Shown: positions 33,736 to 40,902 of the stretch, piece after piece
How positions within the stretch are numbered: position 1 is the first letter of the stretch
Layout of the letters: each line of letters begins with the position of its first letter
Position numbers and translations under genes: made by a program
Assembly (NCBI RefSeq): GCF_035818635.1
Contig: NZ_JAYLLH010000015.1
Span: 1 to 47,835, forward strand
From: Mesobacterium_A hydrothermale
GTDB taxonomy: Bacteria > Pseudomonadota > Alphaproteobacteria > Rhodobacterales > Rhodobacteraceae
Direction: 5' to 3'
Length of the DNA: 47,835 nucleotides
Notes under the pieces: model-generated
Databases searched by the model: none
What the model was told of the DNA's origin: nothing
The model's input: the letters and a program-made list of their open reading frames with translations, nothing else

Positions 33736-33758
33736 TGCCATGCACTTGCTGCATGGCA
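33736..33758. promoter_or_regulatory. Perfect 9-bp inverted repeat upstream of the DUF1127 gene
   Basis: TGCCATGCA (33736-33744), a 5-base spacer and TGCATGGCA (33750-33758) form a perfect inverted repeat in the 228-base gap between mrp and the DUF1127 gene. No T-run follows on either strand, so it is not a standard terminator. It could be an operator or a leader hairpin. No clear RpoH-type promoter was pinned down; the region around 33700-33730 is AT-rich. Confidence 0.45.
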
Positions 33759-33850
33759 GAATTGCGAGCGCGGGCATTGTACAGTCGCAGCATTTGATAC
33801 ATCTTAAACCCAACACAGCACAACGCGGCTTCGAACACAGGACGATAACC

Positions 33851-34066
33851 ATGGCATACGCCACCCATACCACGATTTACCAAAGCGGTTTGGTTGCCCG
33901 CTTCGCGGCGCTGACCGCATGCTGGCGCGCCGAAAGCGCGCGCCGCAAGGTCTATCGCACCACCCTGCGCGAACTGCGCAGCCTGACATCCCGCGATCTG
34001 GCCGACCTTGGCCTCAGTCGCTCCATGCTGTCCTCGCTCGCATACGAGGCAGCTTACGGAAAGTAA
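33851..34066 (+). CDS. Small DUF1127 protein (CcaF1-like)
   Basis: A 71-residue basic protein with the DUF1127 helix pair at its C terminus (RKVYRTTLRELRSL, then SRDLADLGLSRSMLSSLAYEA). AGGA precedes the ATG at 33851. In Rhodobacter sphaeroides the DUF1127 protein RSP_6037 (CcaF1) lies directly upstream of the CcsR sRNAs, is expressed with them and affects RNA maturation. The identical gene order here supports the same role, as inference by synteny. The sRNA array begins 13 bases after its stop. Confidence 0.88.
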   Translation: MAYATHTTIYQSGLVARFAALTACWRAESARRKVYRTTLRELRSLTSRDLADLGLSRSMLSSLAYEAAYGK

Positions 34067-34079
34067 GATTTACGGTTTC

Positions 34080-34151
34080 GGTTGACCCTCTCCTCCTCCC
34101 TTGGGTCAGCCGGATAAGGCGGCGGCGCTCTCCTCCTCCCTGCGCCCCGCC
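34080..34151 (+). ncRNA. CcsR/cuckoo-type sRNA unit 1 (two CCTCCTCCC hairpins)
   Basis: Hairpin 1: a 9-bp stem, 34080-34088 with 34103-34111 (one G-T pair), presenting CCTCCTCCC (34092-34100) in the loop. Hairpin 2: a stem 34118-34128 with 34142-34151 (one bulged base), with the same motif at 34132-34140. Only six bases separate the two. The motif resembles the anti-Shine-Dalgarno sequence of 16S rRNA. The class (conserved CCUCCUCCC motif, stress-induced) is known from R. sphaeroides, processed from a transcript that starts upstream of DUF1127. Confidence 0.86.
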
Positions 34152-34160
34152 TCAAGTTCC

Positions 34161-34176
34161 GGAACCTTCCGGTTCC
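34161..34176 (+). other. Spacer hairpin between sRNA units 1 and 2
   Basis: GGAACC-TTCC-GGTTCC, a perfect 6-bp stem with a 4-base loop, in the 29-base spacer between units 1 and 2. It lacks the CCTCCTCCC motif. A similar short hairpin fills the second spacer, so these may mark processing sites; that is inference. Confidence 0.5.
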
Positions 34177-34180
34177 CAAC

Positions 34181-34260
34181 ATGTCCAGGCGCCTCTCCTC
34201 CTCCCAATGGCGTCCGGCATGAAATGGCGGCGGTGCTCTCCTCCTCCCTGCACCGCCGCC
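34181..34260 (+). ncRNA. CcsR/cuckoo-type sRNA unit 2 (two CCTCCTCCC hairpins)
   Basis: Hairpin 3: a stem 34181-34193 with 34209-34220 (one bulge, one mismatch), motif at 34197-34205. Hairpin 4: a perfect 11-bp stem, 34226-34236 with 34250-34260, motif at 34240-34248. The two lie five bases apart, like unit 1. Stems differ in sequence between units while loops are identical, the pattern of selection on structure and loop. Confidence 0.86.
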
Positions 34261-34269
34261 CCGAATTCC

Positions 34270-34283
34270 GGGGCATCTGCCCC
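34270..34283 (+). other. Spacer hairpin between sRNA units 2 and 3
   Basis: GGGGC-ATCT-GCCCC, a perfect 5-bp stem with a 4-base loop, at the same relative place as the hairpin between units 1 and 2 but of different sequence. Confidence 0.45.
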
Positions 34284-34292
34284 ACCACAGAT

Positions 34293-34377
34293 CGGGCCTC
34301 CCTCTCCTCCTCCCTGGGATGGTTCGTGACTTGAGACGGCGGTGCCCACTCCTCCTCCCGGGCACCGCCGTTTTTTC
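34293..34377 (+). ncRNA. CcsR/cuckoo-type sRNA unit 3 (hairpin plus terminator hairpin)
   Basis: Hairpin 5: a stem 34293-34302 with 34316-34326 (one bulge, two G-T pairs), motif at 34306-34314. Hairpin 6: a perfect 12-bp stem, 34336-34347 with 34360-34371, whose loop is ACT plus CCTCCTCCC (motif 34351-34359), then TTTTTT. The last regulatory loop therefore also ends transcription of the whole DUF1127-sRNA unit. Confidence 0.86.
34336..34377 (+). terminator. Intrinsic terminator of the DUF1127-sRNA locus
   Basis: A 12-bp perfect stem with a 12-base loop and six T bases. It separates the sRNA array from valS, which starts 112 bases later. Confidence 0.9.
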
Positions 34378-34488
34378 GTTTTCAGCCCCCCCAAGACCCC
34401 GAAAACCCGCGCAGAGGGGGTTTTCCCCATGCCCCCCATTGGGTACAGCGATGCGGACAGAACCCATCCCGCGTGCGAGACAGCCCCG

Positions 34489-37400
34489 ATGACCATGGAC
34501 AAGACCTTTGACGCCACATCCGCCGAGGCGCGGATCTATGAAAAATGGGAAAACAGCGGGGCCTTCGCCGCCGGGGCCAATGCCAAGCCCGGCGCCGACA
34601 GCTATTGCATCATGATCCCGCCGCCGAACGTGACCGGCAGCCTGCACATGGGCCACGCCTTCAACAACACGTTGCAGGACATCCTGATCCGCTGGAAACG
34701 GATGCAGGGCTTTGACGTGCTGTGGCAGCCCGGCACCGACCACGCGGGCATCGCCACGCAGATGGTGACCGAACGCGAAATGGCCGCCAATGGCGAACCC
34801 AGCCGCCGCGAAATGGGGCGCGAGAAATTCCTGACCCGCGTCTGGCAGCAAAAGGTCAAGTCGCGCGGCACGATCATCGGCCAGCTGAAACGCATCGGTG
34901 CCTCCTGCGACTGGTCGCGCGAGGCGTTCACCATGGGCGGCGCCGACGGCGACCCGGACGCCGGCACCGGCGCGCCCAATTTCCACGACGCCGTGATCAA
35001 GGTCTTCGTGGACATGTACAACAAGGGGCTGATCTATCGCGGCAAGCGGCTGGTCAACTGGGACCCGCATTTCGAAACCGCGATTTCCGATCTCGAGGTC
35101 GAGAACATCGAGGTCGCCGGCCACATGTGGCATTTCAAGTACCCGCTGGCGGGCGGCGCGACCTATACCTATGTCGAAAAGGACGAAGACGGGAACGTCG
35201 TGCTGTCGGAAGAGCGCGACTACATCTCGATCGCCACGACCCGGCCGGAAACCATGCTGGGCGACGGCGCGGTCGCGGTGCACCCGTCGGACGAACGCTA
35301 TGCGCCCATCGTCGGCCAGCTGTGCGAAATCCCCGTGGGGCCCAAGGAACACCGCCGCCTGATCCCGATCATCACCGACGAATACCCCGATCCGACCTTC
35401 GGTTCGGGCGCGGTCAAGATCACCGGCGCGCATGACTTCAACGACTATGGCGTCGCCAAGCGCGGCGGCATCCCCTGCTATCGCCTGATGGACACCAAGG
35501 CGCAGATGCGTGCCGACGGCGCGCCCTATGCCGACGCCGCCGCCATCGCCATGGCCGTCGCCAAGGGGGAACAGACCCTGACCGAAACCGAGGTTGACGC
35601 GATCAACCTGGTCCCCGACCACCTGCGCGGGCTGGACCGGATGGAAGCGCGCACCAGGGTTGTCGCGGAAATCACCGCCGAAGGTCTGGCAGTGATGACC
35701 CGCGCCGACGATCCGCGGCTGGGCACCAAGCTGGGCGAGGACGACGACCCAGCCGCCCCGGTGCCGCTGGTCGAGGCCAAGGCGATCATGCAGCCCTTCG
35801 GCGACCGGTCCAAGGTCGTCATCGAACCGATGCTGACCGACCAGTGGTTCGTCGACGCCGCCAAGGTCGTCGGCCCGGCACTGGACGCGGTGCGCGACGG
35901 CACGGTGAAAATCCTGCCCGAGTCGGGCGAGAAAACCTATTACCACTGGCTGGAAAACATCGAGCCCTGGTGCATCAGCCGCCAACTGTGGTGGGGCCAC
36001 CAGATCCCGGTCTGGTATGGCTTTGACCTGTCCGGCGAAGGCTTTACCGATGACGAAGGCGACGGCGCGCTCGACATGGTCGAAATGAACCGACTGCTGG
36101 ATGCGCAACGCCTGCTGGTGGGCGACGAACGTCACCACTCTGCGGCCGATTTCGACGCGGTAACCGCCCAGTTCAACGATGTTCTGGCCACCCTGCCGAC
36201 GCCCCTGAACCACGCCCGCGTGGTCGAGGTCGCGGATCGCCAGACCGCGGTGCAGATACTGGCCGAAAGTCTGGCCACCTACGAATCCACGCAAGACCCG
36301 ACCACGCTGGTCTACCCGGTCTGGCGCGACCCCGACGTTCTGGACACCTGGTTCTCATCGGGCCTGTGGCCGATCGGCACGCTGGGCTGGCCGGAACAGA
36401 CGCCGGAGCTTGCGAAATATTTCCCAACCAGCGTGCTGGTGACCGGGTTCGACATCCTGTTCTTCTGGGTCGCCCGGATGATGATGATGCAGCTGGCCGT
36501 GGTGAAGGAAGTGCCCTTCGACACCGTTTACCTGCACGGCCTTGTCCGCGACGCCAAGGGCAAGAAGATGTCCAAGTCGCTGGGCAACGTGGTCGACCCG
36601 CTCGAGGTGATCGACGAATACGGCGCCGATGCGCTGCGCTTCTCCTCGGCCGCGATGGCGGCGCTGGGGGGCACGCTCAAGCTCGACATGAGCCGCATCG
36701 CGGGCTATCGCAACTTTGGCACCAAGCTGTGGAACGCCGCCCGCTTTGCCGAGATGAACCATGTCTTCGATGCGCATACGATGTGCATGGATTGTGCATA
36801 TGTTGTGCCTGCCAAACAGACCGTGAACAAATGGATCCTCGGCGAAACCGCGCGGGTGCGCGAAACCGTCGATGCGGCGCTTGCCGAGTTCCGGTTCAAT
36901 GACGCCGCCAGCGCGCTTTACGCCTTTGTCTGGGGCAAGGTCTGCGACTGGTACCTGGAATTCTCCAAGCCGCTGTTTGACTCGGAAGATGCTGACATCG
37001 TTCAGGAAACCCGCGCCACGATGGCCTGGGTCATCGACCAGTGCCTGATCCTGTTGCACCCGATCATGCCGTTCATCACCGAAGAGCTGTGGGAAACCTT
37101 GGGCTCGCGCGAAAAGATGCTGATCCACGCTGACTGGCCCACCTATCAAGCAACTGATATCGTTGACGAAAATGCAGATCGCGAGATGAACTGGGTGATT
37201 TCGGTGATCGAAGGCGTCCGTTCCGCCCGTGCCCAGATGCACGTGCCGGCGGGGCTTTACCTGCCGATGCTGGCGACCGAAATGGACGCCGCGTCCGACG
37301 CGGCCTGGGCCAATAACGAAGCGATGATCCTGCGCCTTGCCCGGCTGGAAGGCGTCACGAAAGTCGACGCCTTTCCAAAGGGTTGCGTGACCGTCGCCGT

Positions 37401-37650
37401 GGGCGGCGCGACCTTTGGCCTGCCGCTGGCCGACATCATCGACGTGGGCGAGGAAAAGACCCGGCTGGAGAAGACCCTGCAAAAACTGGGCAAGGAAATC
37501 GGCGGGCTGCGCGGCCGTCTGGGCAACCCGAAGTTCGCCGAAAGCGCGCCGGAAGAGGTGGTCGAGGAAACCCGCGCCAACCTGGCCGCCCGCGAAGAGG
37601 AAGAGGCCAAGCTGAAGGAAGCCCTGGCGCGCCTGGCGGAGCTGGGCTGA
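34489..37650 (+). CDS. valS: Valyl-tRNA synthetase
   Basis: The class I enzyme that charges tRNA-Val, 1053 residues from the ATG at 34489 (34495 is an alternative two codons on). The HIGH signature reads HMGH at 53-56 and KMSKS is at 693-697; the editing domain lies between, and the C terminus is the usual coiled coil (EEKTRLEKTLQKLGKEIGGLRGRL and onward). Compared with the E. coli protein (951 residues) there is extra sequence between PVWYG and DVLDTWFSS, about 70 residues rich in Asp/Ala. The gene stands alone between the sRNA terminator and repeat copy C. Confidence 0.97.
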   Translation: MTMDKTFDATSAEARIYEKWENSGAFAAGANAKPGADSYCIMIPPPNVTGSLHMGHAFNNTLQDILIRWKRMQGFDVLWQPGTDHAGIATQMVTEREMAANGEPSRREMGREKFLTRVWQQKVKSRGTIIGQLKRIGASCDWSREAFTMGGADGDPDAGTGAPNFHDAVIKVFVDMYNKGLIYRGKRLVNWDPHFETAISDLEVENIEVAGHMWHFKYPLAGGATYTYVEKDEDGNVVLSEERDYISIATTRPETMLGDGAVAVHPSDERYAPIVGQLCEIPVGPKEHRRLIPIITDEYPDPTFGSGAVKITGAHDFNDYGVAKRGGIPCYRLMDTKAQMRADGAPYADAAAIAMAVAKGEQTLTETEVDAINLVPDHLRGLDRMEARTRVVAEITAEGLAVMTRADDPRLGTKLGEDDDPAAPVPLVEAKAIMQPFGDRSKVVIEPMLTDQWFVDAAKVVGPALDAVRDGTVKILPESGEKTYYHWLENIEPWCISRQLWWGHQIPVWYGFDLSGEGFTDDEGDGALDMVEMNRLLDAQRLLVGDERHHSAADFDAVTAQFNDVLATLPTPLNHARVVEVADRQTAVQILAESLATYESTQDPTTLVYPVWRDPDVLDTWFSSGLWPIGTLGWPEQTPELAKYFPTSVLVTGFDILFFWVARMMMMQLAVVKEVPFDTVYLHGLVRDAKGKKMSKSLGNVVDPLEVIDEYGADALRFSSAAMAALGGTLKLDMSRIAGYRNFGTKLWNAARFAEMNHVFDAHTMCMDCAYVVPAKQTVNKWILGETARVRETVDAALAEFRFNDAASALYAFVWGKVCDWYLEFSKPLFDSEDADIVQETRATMAWVIDQCLILLHPIMPFITEELWETLGSREKMLIHADWPTYQATDIVDENADREMNWVISVIEGVRSARAQMHVPAGLYLPMLATEMDAASDAAWANNEAMILRLARLEGVTKVDAFPKGCVTVAVGGATFGLPLADIIDVGEEKTRLEKTLQKLGKEIGGLRGRLGNPKFAESAPEEVVEETRANLAAREEEEAKLKEALARLAELG

Positions 37651-37665
37651 GCGAGAGCCGCGGAG

Positions 37666-37736
37666 AGAGGGGGCGCTGCCCCCTCTTGCCCGTTCCGGGC
37701 AATTCACCCCCGGGATATTTTCGGCAAGATGATGAT
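37666..37736 (+). repeat. Dispersed GC-rich hairpin repeat, copy C
   Basis: A 9-bp stem (37666-37674 with 37678-37686, loop GCT), a second hairpin TGCCCG-TTC-CGGGCA (37687-37701) and the tail CCCCCGGGATATTTTCGGCA plus AGATGATGA. It lies between the converging valS and decarboxylase genes, with the tail touching the latter's stop codon. Confidence 0.7.
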
Positions 37737-39331
37737 CAGGGGCGTATCAGCGCCGGGGTGACGCGGATGACCGTGGGCGCAGGGGAGGTGAAGGCGGTCG
37801 TGATCGCCTTGACCAGGGAGTCGAGCGTTGCCGGTTCTGCCGCGTGGGCGCCGTAGGCGCGGGCCAGCGCAAGGAAGTCGGGATTGCGGGCGACCACGGC
37901 GTTGGGCGCGATCTGGCTGGCGACCATGCTGTCTTCGATTTCGCCCAGTTTTTCGTTGTTCCACAGCAGGATCGGCAGCGGCAGGCCAAGTTCGACCGCG
38001 GTGCCCAGTTCCTGGACCGTGTACTGAAACCCGTAGTCGCCGGCGATGGCGAGCGTCGGCTTTCCCGGGCGCGCCACCGCGCCGCCGATGGCCGCGGGCA
38101 ACGCGTAGCCCAGCGTGCCGAAGCCGTAGGGGTGGTGCCAGTGGCCGGGGCGCGGCATGTCCCAGACCTCTTTCGCGGCATAGGCGAACTGGGTCATGTC
38201 CGAGAAGATCATCGTGTCTTCGGGCAGTGCGGCCTGCAGCGCCTTGGCGATGGGGACGATGCCCGGACGTTCAGCATCGGTTTCGGCCTGCCAGCGGGCG
38301 CGCGTGGCGGCGATGCCCTCGGGCGGCCAGCACGGCGGGCGATCGCCGGTGCGGGCGGCGATGGCGATGGCCAGAGCGTGCAGGAAGGTCGCGGCGTCAC
38401 CGTGAATACTCATGTCCCCGTCGCGCAGCGCGGCCAGGTTTTCGGGGTCGATATCGACGCGGATCATCGGGCAGTCATGGCCCGGCGCATTGCGCCAGAG
38501 ATCGACCTGGGACAGTTCGGTTCCCACCGCGACAACCAGGTCGGCCTGGGCCAGAACCGCCGCGCTGTCGGGACGCGCGAGATAGGCGCCAAAGTTCTGC
38601 GGATGGTCCGGGGGCACGATGCCCCGGCCGGCGTAAGTGGTGAAGGTGGCCGCACCGGTCTGTTCTAGCAGGCGTGGCAGCGCCCCGGCCCCGCCCCTCG
38701 CACCGCCCCCCAGCAGGAAGAGCGGCCTTTCGGCGGCCAGGATCGCGGTTGCGGCAGCGGTGATCTGGTCGTGGGTGGGGTGCGGCACGCCGGTCCGGAC
38801 GGGGGGCGCGGGTGCGGGATCCGCAGGCTGGCCCAGCAGGGCGATCGGCACCTGGATGTGGCAGGGGCGCGCGCGGCGCGCGGTGAAATCGCCCAGGGCG
38901 CGGTCCACCAGCGCGTAGGCGGCTTTGGCGGTGCGGGCCTCTTCCGACCAGGCGCAGACGGTTCCGGCGGCGGCGCGCTGATCGCGCATCTGGTGCAGCT
39001 GGCCGCGATGGCTGGCGGTTTCATCAAGGCAGGAGGACAGCGCCAGCACCGGCACGCTGTCGGACCAGGCCTGCCCCAATGCCGTCAGCGCATTGCACAC
39101 CCCCGGCCCGGTGATCAGGTAGCAGATGCCGGGCTTGCCCGAGGCGCGGGCATAGCCATCGGCCATGAACCCCGCCCCCTGTTCATGCCGGGCCAGGACA
39201 TGGGTGATGCCGGCCTCTTCGATGCCACGGTAGAGTTCGACATTGTGAACGCCGGGAATGCCGAAGATGACCTCGGTCCCGCGCTCCTTCAGCATGTGCG
39301 AGATTTGCGCGCCCAGCGGTCTTTGTGTCAT
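37736..39331 (-). CDS. ThDP-dependent decarboxylase, 5-guanidino-2-oxopentanoate decarboxylase-like
   Basis: A 531-residue thiamine-diphosphate enzyme of the acetolactate synthase/benzoylformate decarboxylase class. The N-terminal Pyr domain has IFGIPGVHNVELYRGIEEA and the catalytic E50 in ARHEQGAGF; the C-terminal PP domain has IAGDYGFQYTVQEL...ILLWNN, in which GDY replaces the usual GDG of the ThDP motif. The overall style, especially GIPGVHN and ITGPGVCNALTALGQA, fits the AruI group of arginine transamination. No other arginine genes are near, so the substrate is uncertain. The gene starts one base after the trkH stop, so they form an operon. Confidence 0.75.
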   Translation of the reverse strand: MTQRPLGAQISHMLKERGTEVIFGIPGVHNVELYRGIEEAGITHVLARHEQGAGFMADGYARASGKPGICYLITGPGVCNALTALGQAWSDSVPVLALSSCLDETASHRGQLHQMRDQRAAAGTVCAWSEEARTAKAAYALVDRALGDFTARRARPCHIQVPIALLGQPADPAPAPPVRTGVPHPTHDQITAAATAILAAERPLFLLGGGARGGAGALPRLLEQTGAATFTTYAGRGIVPPDHPQNFGAYLARPDSAAVLAQADLVVAVGTELSQVDLWRNAPGHDCPMIRVDIDPENLAALRDGDMSIHGDAATFLHALAIAIAARTGDRPPCWPPEGIAATRARWQAETDAERPGIVPIAKALQAALPEDTMIFSDMTQFAYAAKEVWDMPRPGHWHHPYGFGTLGYALPAAIGGAVARPGKPTLAIAGDYGFQYTVQELGTAVELGLPLPILLWNNEKLGEIEDSMVASQIAPNAVVARNPDFLALARAYGAHAAEPATLDSLVKAITTAFTSPAPTVIRVTPALIRP

Positions 39332-39332
39332 C

Positions 39333-40781
39333 TCAGGCCCTCCAGAATCGGATCGAGAACAGTGCCAGCACCGCCAGCAATTCCAGCCGCCCCATCAGCA
39401 TCGCAAAGGACATCAGCCATTTGGCCGTGTCGTTCAGCCCGGCAAAGTTGCCCGACGGGCCAACCTGATCGCCCAGGCCCGGGCCGATGTTGGCCAGCGC
39501 GGTGGCGGCGCTGGACAGGGAGGTGATGAAATCGAGACCGGTCATCGCCAGCGCCACGGAAAACAGGCCCAGAAGCACCACGAAGAAGACGAAGAACGAG
39601 ATCACCGACGACATGACATCGTCGCCAATGGGGCGGCCGTCGTAGCGGGGAATGAACACGCCATGCGGGGAACGGATACGTTTCAACTGGGTGCGGATCG
39701 AGGCGAACAGCAGCTGGTAGCGGAAGATCTTGACCGAACAGGCCGTCGATCCGGCGCAGCCACCAATCAGCCCGATGAAGAAAAAGACCGAAATCAGGAA
39801 CGCGCCCCATTCCATGTAGTCGACGCTGGCATAGCCGGTGCCCGAGATGATCGAGGTGATGTTGAACAGCGCCTCGCGTACCGCCTGTTCGGGATGGTGC
39901 GGGAAAATCCACAAAAGCGTGACCGTGGTGCCCACGACCAGCACCGCGATGGTCCACAGGAACCCGCGCACCTGCACGTCCTGGAACAGCGCGGTGTGAT
40001 GCCCGTTCAGCATCTGAACATACCGCACGAACGGCATCGCGGCGAGCAGCATGAAAACAGAGGCCACATATTCCGCCGGACCGGAGAAGGTGCCGAAAGA
40101 GGCATCGTAATTCGAGAACCCGCCGGTCGACACCGTGGTAAACGCATGCACCGTCGCGTCGAACAGGTTCATCCCGCACAGCACGTAGGACAGCACGCAA
40201 AGCAGCGTGATGGCGACGTAGATCGTCGAGATCGACGAGGCGATCTGCGTTGCGCGGGGCAGGATCTTGCCCATGGTTTCAAAGGCTTCCGAGCGGAAAA
40301 TCTGCATCCCGCCGACCCGCAGTTCAGGCAGGAACACCATGGCGACGACGATGATCCCGATGCCGCCCAGCCATTGCAGCAACCCGCGCCACAGCAGAAT
40401 GCCCTTGGGCAGGTCGTCGAGTCCGGAAAACACGGTGGAGCCTGTGGTGGTCATGCCCGACATCGCCTCGAAATAGGCGTCGGTAAAGCTCGCCTCGGTC
40501 GCGCCCAGCATGAAGGGGATGGCGCCGAACACCGGCAGCGCCGCCCAGACGCCTGTGGTCAGCAGAAAGGTCTGCTGCAACGATAGCCGATCTGTCAGGC
40601 TGCTGGAGGCGGCCAGCGCGGCAAGCCCGCCGATGAACATCGTCAGGATCGAGGCTTGCAGGAAGACGTGCCATTCGCCACGCCCCTCAGCCAGGTCGAC
40701 AAGGAACGGCAACAGCATGGTCGCGCCCAGCACGGCGACCAGAAGGCCGATCACATAAATGACGGGTCGCAAATCGAACAT
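39333..40781 (-). CDS. trkH: Potassium uptake protein TrkH
   Basis: An inner-membrane K+ transporter subunit of 482 residues with about ten or more helices and four short pore segments containing glycine/threonine-rich filter loops (TTTGSTVF, STGGFSNYD, SGTGYASVD and NIGPGLGD). These four are the half-conserved TVGYGD-like filter motifs of the TrkH/KtrB class. It would work with the cytoplasmic TrkA subunit, which is not in this window. The downstream decarboxylase gene begins one base after its stop. Confidence 0.94.
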   Translation of the reverse strand: MFDLRPVIYVIGLLVAVLGATMLLPFLVDLAEGRGEWHVFLQASILTMFIGGLAALAASSSLTDRLSLQQTFLLTTGVWAALPVFGAIPFMLGATEASFTDAYFEAMSGMTTTGSTVFSGLDDLPKGILLWRGLLQWLGGIGIIVVAMVFLPELRVGGMQIFRSEAFETMGKILPRATQIASSISTIYVAITLLCVLSYVLCGMNLFDATVHAFTTVSTGGFSNYDASFGTFSGPAEYVASVFMLLAAMPFVRYVQMLNGHHTALFQDVQVRGFLWTIAVLVVGTTVTLLWIFPHHPEQAVREALFNITSIISGTGYASVDYMEWGAFLISVFFFIGLIGGCAGSTACSVKIFRYQLLFASIRTQLKRIRSPHGVFIPRYDGRPIGDDVMSSVISFFVFFVVLLGLFSVALAMTGLDFITSLSSAATALANIGPGLGDQVGPSGNFAGLNDTAKWLMSFAMLMGRLELLAVLALFSIRFWRA

Positions 40782-40902
40782 GGCCGCAGCGTTGGCCCGT
40801 CACGCGAGGCAAGTCAAGCGCCCCCTGACCGAACCCGGCCCGGCCGCCCATTGGTGCGACCCGCCGTGCCCGGCCAGGGGGCTTTGCGTGGTGCGACGAG
40901 CC

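Noticed and set aside
33786..33801. An FNR-type site in the DUF1127 upstream region
   Set aside because: TTGATACATCTTAA has a good left half-site only; the right half does not read ATCAA.
34092..34359. A CRISPR array at the regularly spaced CCTCCTCCC motifs
   Set aside because: The repeated unit is only about 11-13 bases, lies in hairpin loops with alternating spacing, and the spacers are self-complementary. It fits sRNA hairpins, and there are no cas genes.
34054..36294. A long open frame on the minus strand opposite valS
   Set aside because: It overlaps an unmistakable valS with both class I motifs. Long antisense open frames are expected at this GC content; the product shows no domain and is rich in Arg, His, Gly and Val, as shadow frames are.
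40820..40882. A terminator for folE2 from GCCCCCTG and CAGGGGGC
   Set aside because: The two 8-base arms are 47 bases apart and no T-run follows on the minus strand. It may be chance in a GC-rich gap.
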